In this document: piece after piece, positions 21,660 through 31,725 of the stretch
Numbering within the stretch: position 1 is the stretch's first letter
How the letters are laid out: each line of letters begins with the position of its first letter
Source of the DNA: Anthonomus grandis grandis
Lineage: Eukaryota > Arthropoda > Insecta > Coleoptera > Curculionidae
DNA length: 64,000 bases
Direction: 5' to 3'
Assembly: GCF_022605725.1 (NCBI RefSeq)
Contig: NC_065553.1
Coordinates: forward strand, 1,674,001-1,738,000
Position numbers and translations under genes: made by a program
The notes under the pieces: generated by a model
Database searches by the model: none
The model's input: only the letters and a program-made list of their open reading frames with translations
Told to the model about the DNA's origin: nothing

Positions 21660-23177
21660 CAGGGTGTCTCACGACGAATAGACGCGATCGATATTTCGGA
21701 AACTAATTTTTCAAAAATTTTGAAAATTTGGCAACATGGCACTGTCGAGGGGGGCTACACAACTAAAATATTTTGACAGTTGTGACGTTTCCGGTTATAC
21801 CGGAAGTAGGTGTCAACTTCGTTATTTTAAATGGAACACCCTGTATATTTTTACTTTTTTGGCTTTTACGTGAAATTCTAAGTATATTTTGTGTATAATG
21901 TCCTATACCTAAGTGTAACCGTTTTTGACATATTTTTAATTTCATGTGAAAAACTATGTTTATAAGCCCTAACATAATTACCGATTACTCCCTTTTAGTA
22001 CCTTTATTTATTGGTTAGTTTTGGTTTTATTTTAGAGGAAGGACCACTTTAAAAGACTATTTTAAAATTTGGCTAAAAAAAAGATACAGGGTGGTCAAAA
22101 ACTAGCATTAAAAATTAAAATGAAAAAATCATTAAAAGTCAATTTTTTTAAATGGAAACCCCCTATTTTTATAATTTTTTCATAAAGATAATTAAAAATA
22201 AGGTTAACTTTGTATAAGGTTATCTAGTCCAAAAATTGATAGTTTCCGAAATATTGGCAGTTTAAATTTGGCCTAATATTAAAAGCCGTATAATAACACG
22301 GCTCAAGGATTGTTGATTAGTTGGGCATGACGGTTGTCATAGTAACCGCTAGAAGCGGCAGTAAGATAATGGATTATAACAGAAATGTACACTTTTTAAT
22401 TAAATTACACTTTTACGAAGAAAACTTAAATAGCAAGTAACTTATAAATTTAATGCATATAATCCATTGTCTTACTGCCGCTTCTAGCGGTTACTATGAC
22501 AACCGTCATGCCCAACTAATCAACAATCCTTGAGCCGTGTTATTATACGGCTTTTAATATTAGGCCAAATTTAAACTGCCAATATTTCGGAAACTATCAA
22601 TTTTTGGACTAGATAACCTTATACAAAGTTAACCTTATTTTTAATTATCTTTATGAAAAAATTATAAAAATAGGGGGTTTCCATTTAAAAAAATTGACTT
22701 TTAATGATTTTTTCATTTTAATTTTTAATGCTAGTTTTTGACCACCCTGTATCTTTTTTTTAGCCAAATTTTAAAATAGTCTTTTAAAGTGGTCCTTCCT
22801 CTAAAATAAAACCAAAACTAACCAATAAATAAAAGCTACTAAAAGGGAGTAATCGGTAATTATGTTAGGGCTTATAAACATAGTTTTTCACATGAAATTA
22901 AAAATATGTCAAAAACGGTTACACTTAGGTATAGGACATTATACACAAAATATACTTAGAATTTCACGTAAAAGCCAAAAAAGTAAAAATATACAGGATG
23001 TTCCATTTAAAATAACGAAGTTGACACCTACTTCCGGTATAACCGGAAACGTCACAACTGTCAAAATATTTTAGTTGTGTAGCCCCCATCGACTCTGCCA
23101 TGTTGCCAAATTTTCAAAATTTTTGAAAAATTAGTTTCCGAAATATCGATCGCGTCTATTCGTCGTGAGACACCCTG
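21660..23177. mobile_element. Near-perfect 1.5-kb foldback element (mariner-type ends)
   Basis: Two arms of about 719 bp (21660-22378 and 22459-23177) are inverse copies with only scattered differences (e.g. GTCGAGGGGGGCTACACAAC versus GTCGATGGGGGCTACACAAC), around a spacer of about 80 bp. Outer ends are CAGGGTGTCTCACGACG, flanked by TA on both sides, as for Tc1/mariner insertions. Each arm contains further such ends: ACACCCTGTATA (outer unit of about 186 bp) and CAGGGTGGTCAAAA (starting 22087). No transposase. The 70-residue ORFs on opposite strands are mirror images created by the palindrome, not genes. Confidence 0.85.
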
Positions 23178-23179
23178 TA

Positions 23180-24551
23180 TAGTCGACAATAAAGCTTGCG
23201 CGAGATTTTCATGCAAATGGTTTATAATATATAAATGCCGGAAAAATTATAATTTAAAAAAACAACGATTTTACAAAATATTCTAATAGAGGGAAACTAT
23301 TTAAAAAATTATTAAATGATTCGAAAACTCCTTATGATTAATCGAACTCGAAACAAAATATTAATTACTATATACCTAATGTCGGTTCCCGCAATTAATT
23401 CCCAAATACCACACAGGAGTATTTCAACAACTCGTCCATTATCTCTTTGACCGGTTTTAGTTCCCAAGACAGTCATCCATCAAAACGTACTTGGACGGAC
23501 TAATTTCAACCGGATAAAAAGAAATTAAGTTATAAAGCGCGTTAAATCCAGAATAAATTTGCCCAAATTCGGCAAATATTGATACACCTATTTTCTGGAT
23601 TACAAACGGGGATTTTTAGATGTGCGTTCTCATTTAAATTTAAGATCGGGGGCTTTGATACGTGAAAATTTAATATTTAAAATCGGGTTTACTATAGCGT
23701 CACACGCAAAAGGGATTTATTTTTTTTTTAATATAGATGTTTGGAATATGTTCACAATAAAGTGACTATCTTTTATAATGAATTTAATAAGTAAACTAGA
23801 ATAGAGAAAAAGCTAAATGCGCAACCCTAACGGATTTTTCGCAATAAAACGCCAGAGTCGCCCATTTAAAGTGTAACAAAGGGCTGATGGCGAGGCTTTA
23901 CTGTTATTGTCCAAAGAGGGGCCTTTTAAAGTAAAATGCAGAACAAGCCAGACATGAAAGTATCGAATTAAATTGGGTTAGTACGGGGTAAATGGAAATT
24001 TGCAGATTTCAGAGGACGTTAAGCTAGTTAGCAAAGGCCTATTAAAATTTCCTTTTTTGGATGAACACCGAAAGGAACTTCAATGGGAAAAAAGTATAAC
24101 GGGATTGAATTATCTGTAATTATGAAATTTTGCCTTGGAACTTATGACCTGTATTCAGTGCTATTGAAATTTAGTGATAGAGTGATAAAAAATTGATACA
24201 TTTATGTTAAATTTTATTATTGTCATTGGCTTTTTAACTTGATAAGGGACGATGGCCCTTCTTGAGATAAAGTGCAAATACGCACATGAAGCCTTATTTA
24301 CCAGTAATGGTATAGAAAACCTGCAAAACATGCATTTCAGTCTAAGCAATTTAAGATAATTTAATCAAATAATACTTTTTTATATAATTAGTTAAATTAC
24401 ATTAGGAAAATACAATTTCCAGAAGACTTGTGCAAAAAAGTGAAAAATAATTTTTTAGACACAATATTTTGTTAAAGAAGGGACGGAGGCTTAAATTTAT
24501 GAAATTATTAGAACATAATTGACTGAAAAAAAATCATCTATATAACTTATA
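23180..24551. other. Stretch without recognised gene; possible conserved block
   Basis: Less AT-rich than its surroundings, with no repeat copies noticed. 23400-24120 has features of unique DNA (GTAACAAAGGGCTGATGGCG, CAGAGTCGCCCATTT) but no splice-flanked Ig-like exon on the minus strand. It may be ancestral intron sequence kept between insertions. Confidence 0.3.
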
Positions 24552-25006
24552 TACAGTGCTTTCATTTCAAAACGATCCACCCTTAATAACTTTCTAAAAA
24601 AAAAAAAAAAACGCGTTAAATTAGATATACAGGGGGACGTTTAATTATGCATTTACTGAAGTTCTGTCGATCACCTCCTCACCTCACTTTATTATGTCAA
24701 ATGGGAACCCCCATCGTGTGACACATTATAGTAAGGAGCGTAAAATTCTCTATTCAACGGTACCAAAAAAAATGAAATCGGTAAATGTGTAAGCAAATAG
24801 TTAGCGAAAATGTCTAGAAATAATGAATATTTTATTTACGCCAAACTTTGGTATGTCAAATGGCTACCCCATGGTGTGATACATTATTTTATAGGGCATT
24901 CATTATGCTATCAATGGTTGTAAAAAAAATAAAATTGATTGACCAAGAAGCATTTAAAGTGTAAATCGGTAGGGTAGAAAAACAAAAATTAATTAGTTTA
25001 ACAAAT

Positions 25007-25350
25007 TTATTTTATTAAATGTTCAAAATGCGCGCCGTTATTAGCAAGACAATAAAAAAGCCTATTTTCAAACTCCTTCTGCCCGCTAATTTCTCTGCAT
25101 TCTTGAAATATTCTATTTTTTAAATTCTCAGTACTCTCAGGTGGGGTTTTATAAACTTTGCTTTTTAAGTAGCCCCAAAGGAAAAAGTCTAGTGGGATTA
25201 GGTCCGGAGACCGCGCAGACCATTCGATTGCACCACGTCTGCCAATCCACTTTTCTCGAAAATTTTCATTAAGCCACTCTCGAACTATCAAAGTGTAGTG
25301 CGCGGGAGCTTCATCCTGCTGAAAATGTATATTATTTTCATTCAATAATA
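25007..25350 (-). pseudogene. DD41D transposase, C-terminal part
   Basis: Continues directly after the Tc1 insertion: NENNIHFQQDEAPAHYTLIV with the second catalytic Asp, WIGRRGAIEW, SPDLIPLDFFLWGYLKSKVY with the third catalytic Asp 41 residues after the second, and a helical tail ending HFEHLIK. This half is an open frame to the stop at 25007. Together with 29343-28621 it is a single DD41D-type (rosa/visitor-like) transposase gene. The subgroup name is recalled; the 41-residue spacing was counted. Confidence 0.78.
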
Positions 25351-25667
25351 TACAGTGGCGGCCAGCAAATTAAAAACGATACAATTTTTAATATTTTATG
25401 CTAAAATCATACGGTATATTTTCTATTTGCACATAAATGTTTTTATCACTTCATGTTAAGCTTGCACATGCATAAATATTTGGATTTGAAACAGGTTTGG
25501 AATCTGATATTTTAACAATTTAGAAATACCTTGGACAGCTAAATAAAAACGATTCATCTTTTGTTTTTTTTTTTATCAATTTTTGTCGAATATGAATGTG
25601 TAGCATTTATTTATCATTTAGTTGGTGTCTCACTTAAGTAATACAAGGTCAATATAAAACAAACGTT

Positions 25668-26525
25668 ATGGGTAAAAAAAAGAGTTGTGACCCTGAAAAA
25701 AGACAAGTAATTTTAAATTTGATTCAAGAAGGGCATTCATACAGTAAAGTTGCAGCAATGCTAAAATGTTCCAAATTTATGGTTCATAATGCTATTAAAC
25801 ATTATAAAACTCACGGCACGGTTAGAAATGTACCTAGGAAGAAAAGGCCTAGAATAACAACCGCAAGAGAGGATAAAATTATGGTACGTTTAGCAAAAAA
25901 GTCGTCCCATTTAACAGCAGTAGATATCAGACGTAAAATGTATGCACAAAACGATCCGAAGCCATCAGTAAGAACAATTCGCCGCCTACTTAATAAGTTT
26001 CAACTATTTGGAAGAGTTTCCCGAAAGAAGACACTTGTCTCAAAGAAGAATCGTAAAGACCGATTGCAGTTCGCACGCGATCATTTGAGTTGGACCCTTA
26101 CCCAATGGAAAAATATACTTTGGTCGGATGAAGCAAAACTTAATCGCATCGGATCGGATGGTCGTACTTACGTACGAAGACCACCTGGTGAGGAATTAAA
26201 TCCAAGATTCACAAAATTAACTGTTGAACATGGAGGTGGTTCAATCATGATGTGGGGCTGCATGTCATGGTATGGAGTTGGACCAATTTATAAAATAGAT
26301 GGAATTATGGATCAGGAGAAATACAAATCTATATTAGAAAATGTGATGGTTCCATATGCAGAAGAAAAATTACCTATTACCTGGAAATTTCAACAGGATA
26401 ATGACCCCAAGCATACAGCACGATCAGTAAAAAGGTGGTTTGAACAAAACGTCGTTGATGTAATTGAATGGCCCTCGTGTAGTCCAGACCTCAACCCGAT
26501 AGAGAATCTGTGGAATGATCTTAAA
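25668..26525 (+). pseudogene. Tc1-like transposase, N-terminal 286 residues
   Basis: The ATG start reads a first helix-turn-helix (YSKVAAMLKCSKFMVHNAI), an AT-hook-like KKRPRITT, a second helix-turn-helix (PSVRTIRRLLNKF), then the DDE core: ILWSDEAKLN (first Asp), GGGSIMMWGCMSW, FQQDNDPKHTA (second Asp) and SPDLNPIENLWNDLK (Glu). Thirty-four residues separate the second Asp from the Glu: DD34E. No stop is present in this part. The frame does not end: it continues in phase into inserted RT sequence. The missing C-terminus lies at 28227-28392. Confidence 0.85.
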
Positions 26526-27212
26526 AGTCTCATAAGCCTTATTAATGATATTAGAATTAAAGAAGACAAAAAACAGATAACTTGCTTAACCCTACTTGAT
26601 TTTAGTAAAGCATTCGACACCATTTATCATAAATTACTATTAGCTAAATTACACTATTTTGGGTTGTCCACAAATGCCATTATATTTTTCCAATCTTATC
26701 TTGAGGATCGGTCTCACTGCGTTCGGGTAATCAAAAAGTCAAATTATGAGTTCTCCAACTTCTCGCCTCTTACCATGGGTGTTCCACAAAGATCCATATT
26801 AGGACCGTTGCTGTTTTCTCTCTATGTGGCTGATATGGAAAAGTGTCTTCAAAATTCAAAACTCCAACAGTATGCTGACGATTCCCAGGTATATATTGCT
26901 TTTGATACTCCAGGTCTGCATGAGGCGCAAAATAAAATAAATACTGATCTACAGAGCTTGGCCGTGTTTACTGAGAATCATAACTTAAAACTTAACGCAT
27001 CAAAATCGTGTGTAATGTTTGTAACACATAACAAGAGTCAGCTGCAAGAGGTTTCAAACAGATTTAAAGTAGTTGTTAAAGGCGAGTCTGTTCCAGTTGT
27101 AACTGAAAAACGTAATTTAGGTGTAGTTATTGATTCAAATCTTAACTTTACTTCCCATATTAAAGTCAAACTTCAAGCCGCCTACATCATATTAAAGGGC
27201 CTTTATCAGTAA
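25668..27212 (+). CDS. Chimeric open frame: Tc1 transposase fused to RT (514 aa)
   Basis: One uninterrupted ATG-started frame covers Tc1 transposase residues 1-286 (both DNA-binding helices and the full DDE triad) and then, from residue 287, a reverse transcriptase fragment with fingers/palm boxes including YADDSQVY. It ends at 27212 in the RT connection region. The in-phase junction is probably chance (one in three), and the RT lacks its N-terminal fingers, endonuclease and thumb. If transcribed it would yield a fusion protein; there is no evidence of selection. Listed separately because this frame crosses two annotated elements. Confidence 0.6.
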   Translation: MGKKKSCDPEKRQVILNLIQEGHSYSKVAAMLKCSKFMVHNAIKHYKTHGTVRNVPRKKRPRITTAREDKIMVRLAKKSSHLTAVDIRRKMYAQNDPKPSVRTIRRLLNKFQLFGRVSRKKTLVSKKNRKDRLQFARDHLSWTLTQWKNILWSDEAKLNRIGSDGRTYVRRPPGEELNPRFTKLTVEHGGGSIMMWGCMSWYGVGPIYKIDGIMDQEKYKSILENVMVPYAEEKLPITWKFQQDNDPKHTARSVKRWFEQNVVDVIEWPSCSPDLNPIENLWNDLKSLISLINDIRIKEDKKQITCLTLLDFSKAFDTIYHKLLLAKLHYFGLSTNAIIFFQSYLEDRSHCVRVIKKSNYEFSNFSPLTMGVPQRSILGPLLFSLYVADMEKCLQNSKLQQYADDSQVYIAFDTPGLHEAQNKINTDLQSLAVFTENHNLKLNASKSCVMFVTHNKSQLQEVSNRFKVVVKGESVPVVTEKRNLGVVIDSNLNFTSHIKVKLQAAYIILKGLYQ

Positions 27213-28187
27213 AATATTGGCTGTGTGATACACTAGTTCTTTCATTACTTAACTATGGGGATATTGTATACGGCGATTCTTTAACTAAATACTTATCAAA
27301 CAAAATACAAAAACTTCAGAATAGTTGCATGAGATATTCATTTAATATTGCCTCTAGAAACCGCATAACTCCATATTTAAATTCTAATTTAATTCTGAAT
27401 ATGAGCAATAGAAGGAAAGTCCATATGTTTAATTTAATTTATAAAATAATGAAAACCGGACAGCCTGCAAATTTAAGAAATTTATTTTTTAATCAAGATA
27501 TTCCTTATAATACAAGAAATCCCCATTTGCTTAGAATTCCTTTACATAGAACAGCAACCTTTAAAAAATCTTTTTTATATATGGGCATTCGGATGTGGAA
27601 TGAACTACCTATTTATATAAAGGAATGTTCGCCTAAAAAATTTATTATAAACTTAAAAAAAATATCTCTTAAACACGCAAATTATGGTAACCTAATGTGA
27701 CCGTATTTTATAAAATGGTATTTTTGTTTTAATTAATGTTCTGCACACCTGATCTTGCTAATTGCAAATATTTACATTAAAATTAAATTCTCACTCGCCT
27801 GTTATCTACCCTTCGTGCTCGCCCCTATACCGTTCTCGCTCGTCTTTGGATTCTTTTGTTTTTTTTTGTTTTTCTTTTTGCCCAGCTTCATAGCCACTCG
27901 CTAGATCATTGTAAAATGCACATATTGTCCCTTTTGATTCTGGTATGGACCTTATTGTAAATATATAATATTACGTTTTTTAGAAAATAGTTTATTTAGG
28001 AACACGGGTTGTACAGCACATGTACAAGTAATCTATGTACTTGCATGTGTACCGGTTTTTTTTAATAAAAATCGCGTTGCACTCCGATTACCAAACAAAT
28101 TGTTGTAATTTGAATTATTTGTATATTCATGGAATTTTGTTTCGTATATTCTGTAATAATGTTTAATAATTTTGAATGGTAATAAAA

Positions 28188-28226
<39 letters not shown>
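26526..28226 (+). mobile_element. 5'-truncated non-LTR element with T-rich tail
   Basis: Starts abruptly in the RT domain and ends in TGGTAATAAAAGTA plus a run of more than 30 T (about 28190-28226). The RT (26526-27212) reads SLISLINDIRIKEDKKQITC, LLDFSKAFDTIYHKL, GVPQRSILGPLLFSLYVADM (Gly to Arg in the usual PQGS) and YADDSQVY. A small deletion and frameshift at about 27212 is followed by the thumb region in 27213-27700 (open frame from 27329). It is a relative of the 15527-18382 protein. Target-site duplication is minimal (AAG at most). Confidence 0.8.
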
Positions 28227-28230
<4 letters not shown>

Positions 28231-28392
28231 ATAATTCAGCCAAAGCAATTTAAAAACATGGACGAACTAGTGGAAGGTGTTCAAGAAGCTTGGTATTCCA
28301 TCCCAATTACTCGCTGTCAAACTTTAATAGAATCTATGCAAAGAAGATGTCTAGCAATAAAAGAAGCTAAAGGATATCCTACCAAATACTGA
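28227..28392 (+). pseudogene. Tc1-like transposase, C-terminal part
   Basis: After the T-tract of the inserted retroelement the Tc1 protein resumes as RIIQPKQFKNMDELVEGVQ, then EAWYSIPITRC, a LIESMQRRCLAIKEAKG helix and PTKY before TGA at 28390. This is the standard Tc1 ending. Joining it conceptually to NLWNDLK at 26525 needs no other change in the coding frame, so the transposase was probably intact when the retroelement landed. Confidence 0.8.
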
Positions 28393-28620
28393 TTTTTTTG
28401 GTGTAAAATTAAAATACTGAATTCGTTTTTAATTTGTTGTCCATTAATTTTGTAAAAATTTTTTTTTCCTAGATTTTTGAATAGATTACTATTGATTTAT
28501 GGTAGAATGTGTTTAATATGTCTAACCCTTATAAATAAATATCATTCGTAAAACTGCATAAAATGGTTTTCCAAAAAAATTAAATTTTGTGTCGTTTTTA
28601 ATTAGCTGGCCGCCACTGTA

Positions 28621-29343
28621 GCTCCATGTTGATCTACTTGATTTTCCATAGATTGGACGATGGAAGGGTATATTGCATTTTCTAAAAGATTTAAATAAAT
28701 TTCGCCAGTCAAATTTTCTTCCAAAAAAAATGGCCCGATTATTTCATTCCCATAAATTCCTGCCCAAACATTAATTTTTTGGGGATATTGGGTATGGCCT
28801 TTCCGAAAAACATGCGGATTTTCATTATCCCAGTATCTACAGTTATGTCTATTCACCAGGCCATTTAAAAAAAAGGTCGATTCGTCACTGAAGCAAATGT
28901 TCTTCAATAAGTGGGAATCGTCGTAAATTCACTGGCACATCACCTCACAAAATTGAATTCTCCTATTAAAATCATCTTCTCCGAGTTCATGAAGAAAATG
29001 AATTTTATAAGGAAAGAACTTTTTTTTTTTAAACTTTATGTACGGAACCAGTGGAAATATTTGTTAGTTTTACGGCCTTTGGTATAGACAAAGTTGGATC
29101 CATAGCAAATTGTCCTAGTACTTTAACTTGGCATGCTTCATCGACAACTCTATTTTCAAATTTTTTTTTATTGCAAATCGATCCCGTCTCTTCAAATTCG
29201 TATCAATTCTAATGCGTATTTATGGCTCACGTTTTTATATTGATACCTTTCATTAAATGCTCTCGCGGTTCTGCGAGCACACCAATCTTGAGCTCCATAA
29301 AGAAAAATTATTACTATTCTTTCGGCTAGCGTATACACCATTT
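28621..29343 (-). pseudogene. DD41D transposase, N-terminal part
   Basis: Begins MVYTLAERIVIILFLYGAQD at about 29343, followed by a helix-turn-helix-like segment with several frameshifts and stops (29030-29230). It then reads NICFSDESTFFLNGL, containing the first catalytic Asp, HTQYPQKINVWAGIYG and ENLTGEIYLNLLENAIYP, up to VDQHG, where the Tc1 insertion cuts it. The same N-terminus starts copy 1 at 4360. The helix-turn-helix would bind the TIRs in an intact protein. Inactive because of stops and the insertion. Confidence 0.75.
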
Positions 29344-30239
29344 TATTAACTTACTGTTTTAACTAAAACTGAAAAAGTGCACGCGTCAAACTGACAGTTT
29401 TAACAATAATAAATCGCGTGCTTTTTAAACGCCTTAAGGTATTGCAGTGTTTTTTTGTACCTATTAGGTAGGTTTCGCAAAAAATATAAGTGAAATAAAT
29501 ACACATACAACATTATAAGACTGCAAGGATTTTTGCAAAAAATTTGAAGACACTCTTTTTTCTCGCAAATAACGGTACACATTCTTTACTTAAAAAAATA
29601 AATAATTTGCTTGAACTAAATGTACTGTTTGTTACCACACATTTTAACTTCTAAATTGCTTGTATTTTTTTTTTTTTTTGATGATCTATTTTAAGAATTT
29701 TAAAATGATGTAGGTACCGCACTAAAAGTATTCATTTAAAATACCAAAATTTGGCGTAAATAAAATATTCATTATTTCTAGACATTTTCGCTAACTATTT
29801 GCTTACACATTTACCGATTTCATTTTTTTTGGTTCCGTTAAATAGAGAATTTTACGCTCCTTACTATGATGTATCACACGATGGGGGTTCCCATTTGACA
29901 TATTAAAGTGAGGTTAGCTGGAGGTGAGGAGGTGATTGACAGAACTTCAGTAAATGCATAATTAAACGTCCCCCTGTATATCTAATTTGACGTGCTTTTT
30001 TTTTTTTTTTTTTTTTTTTGAAATGAAAGCACTGTATACAAACCATTTTTTTAAAGACATGATTGAAGAATATGGTCCCTTTATTTTGGTCAGCTGCTAT
30101 ATAAGTATAGCTCATATTAAAAATAAAAGAAATAAAAATTCCGCAGCATAAAACTCGACTGCATAACCGAGCGATTAAACTGCATATAATTTCTGAAAAC
30201 AAATTATATTTCCCGAATCCTTTTTTTTCACCCCTCTAT

Positions 30240-30423
30240 TTCGACGGTATATTTCATTATGTGATTGATCGGCATCGAAAAAAATGATTGATGGCTACCG
30301 ACGATCGACTGGTGTTTGCACACCGGATTTTATTTAATCGTTTTAAATTGTCTATTTGTTTCGCAACGGTGCGGCATTCGTTTTATAGCGAATGAAATTT
30401 TATTTAAAAATCAATTAACTTAC
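30240..30423. other. Intron sequence flanking the third exon
   Basis: Moderately GC-rich, unique-looking sequence with GATTGATCGGCATCG, CGACGATCGACTGG and GTGCGGCATTCG, immediately downstream (in gene sense) of the 30424-30583 exon. No repeat copy noticed. It may be retained ancestral intron with possible regulatory content; inference only. Confidence 0.25.
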
Positions 30424-30583
30424 ATTTAACGTCTAAATACACGGAATTACTTTCACCATCTCCTTCTTGGTTATGTCCTACGCAAGTGTAATGGCCGGAT
30501 CTGCTACTGGTGATGGATTGAAGCACTAAACTTTGATTGCTCACTATTGTACCGGCTGCTAGGTTATTGTAAAGCTGTTTACC
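30424..30583 (-). CDS. Sidestep-like Ig receptor, exon 3 of 5 seen
   Basis: 160-bp minus-strand exon, acceptor TTTTTAG, donor GTAAGTTAA, 53 codons plus one base. It completes the Ig domain begun in the preceding exon: GKQLYNNLAAG, then SLVLQSITSSRSGHYTCVG, where the Tyr-x-Cys supplies the F-strand disulphide Cys, then a GDGESNSVYLDVK G strand. There is a possible N-glycosylation site next to the domain end (NSV lacks Thr/Ser at the right spot, so it is weak). The intron upstream is 6.1 kb and contains the 34831-36621 foldback; the intron downstream is about 28 kb and holds most of the transposons of this window. Confidence 0.87.
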
Positions 30584-30947
30584 CTAAAAAATACATATTT
30601 CTTTAATAATTTTTTAAAAACTTGTCAACTTTGTGGAAAACGTTGAAATAGATATCAATTTGAAGGGTTTTTATACGAATTTTCAGTATTTTCCTTTTTG
30701 AATTATGAACAATTTATAACAATTTTTGGGGAACAAAAACCTAATTTCTTAACAATTTTTCAATACTTTCAAAAATGCTAAACTAGGCATCCAATCAAAT
30801 CAAGTAAAGTATCTGTATGCAAATTTTCAAATGTCTGTGTCAATTATTGTTTAGTATAGAAAAAGAAATTCTGATAAACATTTAAATATTTTAGCAACTT
30901 TTTTAGAGTTTGTAAGTTTTTAGGAAATCTGTAAAACAGGTATCCAC

Positions 30948-31514
30948 CTAAGCAACATAACATTTATTATTATCGCTGTATATATATTTGTTCAACGATT
31001 TTTTGGTAAATTTTTGGTTTTGGTATATTTATTAACCGTATATGGTCAAGGTATATCTGCAGAATATACATAGGGGAGAGTTGCCTAAAACACTTTAGGT
31101 ATCCTTAAAGTGTTTTGCCCCGATACTCACTAACTATGCTACTGTCTTTTTTATGACAAACAATGGTTATTTATCATTATCTTGATAATAACCTAGAAAA
31201 AGTAGTATTTAAAAAAAAGTATCTCGTTTTGCACACCTGGTCGGGTAAAATGAGATGGTGTTTAAAAATAATTAAAAATATCATGTAAAACATAAATGAT
31301 ATACAAAATTATATCGATTCAGCAATTCAGCTTTACAATATTAACTTCCTTCTTCTCATTCTCTTAGTTTGTCTACTAACATAGTATGTTTATTTAAATT
31401 TTATATATATATATATATATATATATTATTTATATATAATATTTATATATATATATGCTATTTATTATAAATGAATATATATTTAACGATAACAATTATA
31501 TGATGTGTTGCGTG
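30948..31514. mobile_element. CCAAGCAACA-family element, copy 3 (partial, hybrid)
   Basis: The left end CCTAAGCAACATAAC and the right end ATAACAATTATATGATGTGTTGC match the termini of the 55061-56221 element. Inside, TTAACCGTATATGGTCAAGGTATATCTGCAGAATATACAT also matches the family. A different repeat starting GGGGAGAGTTGCCTAAAACA (31072) and a (TA)n tract (31399-31460) occupy the middle. Short relative to copies 1 and 2. No coding capacity. Confidence 0.5.
31399..31460. repeat. (TA)n microsatellite
   Basis: Nearly pure TA tract with an interruption TTATTTATATATAATATT, inside the copy-3 element. Confidence 0.85.
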
Positions 31515-31515
31515 A

Positions 31516-31640
31516 GAATGGCCCTCCAAATCACCAGATCTAATAACCCTCGATTTTTTTCTCTGGGATCACTTGAAAACTGTTGTATTTAAAACTCAGT
31601 TAGATTTTCTTAAACAGTATTTCAATCTTTGCTATCATAC
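31516..31640 (+). pseudogene. DD41D transposase C-terminal scrap (plus strand)
   Basis: Reads WPPKSPDLITLDFFLWDHLK with one frameshift, then TVVFKTQLDFLK. This is the region of the third catalytic Asp in DD41D transposases. It starts just after the terminus of the CCAAGCAACA-family element (31514), the same neighbourhood as at 54734-56300. No other part of the gene was found. Confidence 0.55.
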
Positions 31641-31725
31641 TTAATAGAAGAGCATTTTATTTTTTCTGATGAATTTTTGTTTTCTCAAATTTTCAAATTG
31701 ACACACTGTATAATTAAATATTATA

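Larger units (their letters stand above)
25353..28618 (+). mobile_element. Tc1-like (DD34E) element, interrupted by a retroelement
   Basis: TIRs CAGTGGCGGCCAGCAAATTA (25353) and the inverse at 28618, with one difference in the first 20 bases, extend to about 32 bp, flanked by TA on both sides. It sits inside the coding region of a DD41D transposase in opposite orientation. Subtracting the 1.7-kb insert leaves about 1.57 kb, the usual Tc1 size. The flanking reading frame of the host element is interrupted exactly at TA. Confidence 0.85.
24554..30034 (-). mobile_element. DD41D mariner-like element carrying a nested insertion
   Basis: TIRs start CAGTGCTTTCATTTCAAAA at 24554 and end with the inverse at 30034, each flanked by TA. 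They extend about 290-300 bp inward, through A/T-runs of different length and an inner CAGGGGGACGTTTAATTATG block that itself follows a TA. Without the insert the element would be about 2.2 kb. It encodes a minus-strand transposase split in two by a Tc1 element at a TA within the coding sequence. 24697-24860 and 24855-25000 are loosely duplicated. Confidence 0.8.

Noticed and set aside
21763..23074. Two nearly identical 70-codon frames on opposite strands (21763-21975 and 22862-23074)
   Set aside because: They are mirror images produced by the palindrome and resemble no protein.
29903..30202. 99-codon minus-strand frame
   Set aside because: It crosses the TIR and T-tract of the DD41D element and encodes a poly-Lys run; a chance frame.
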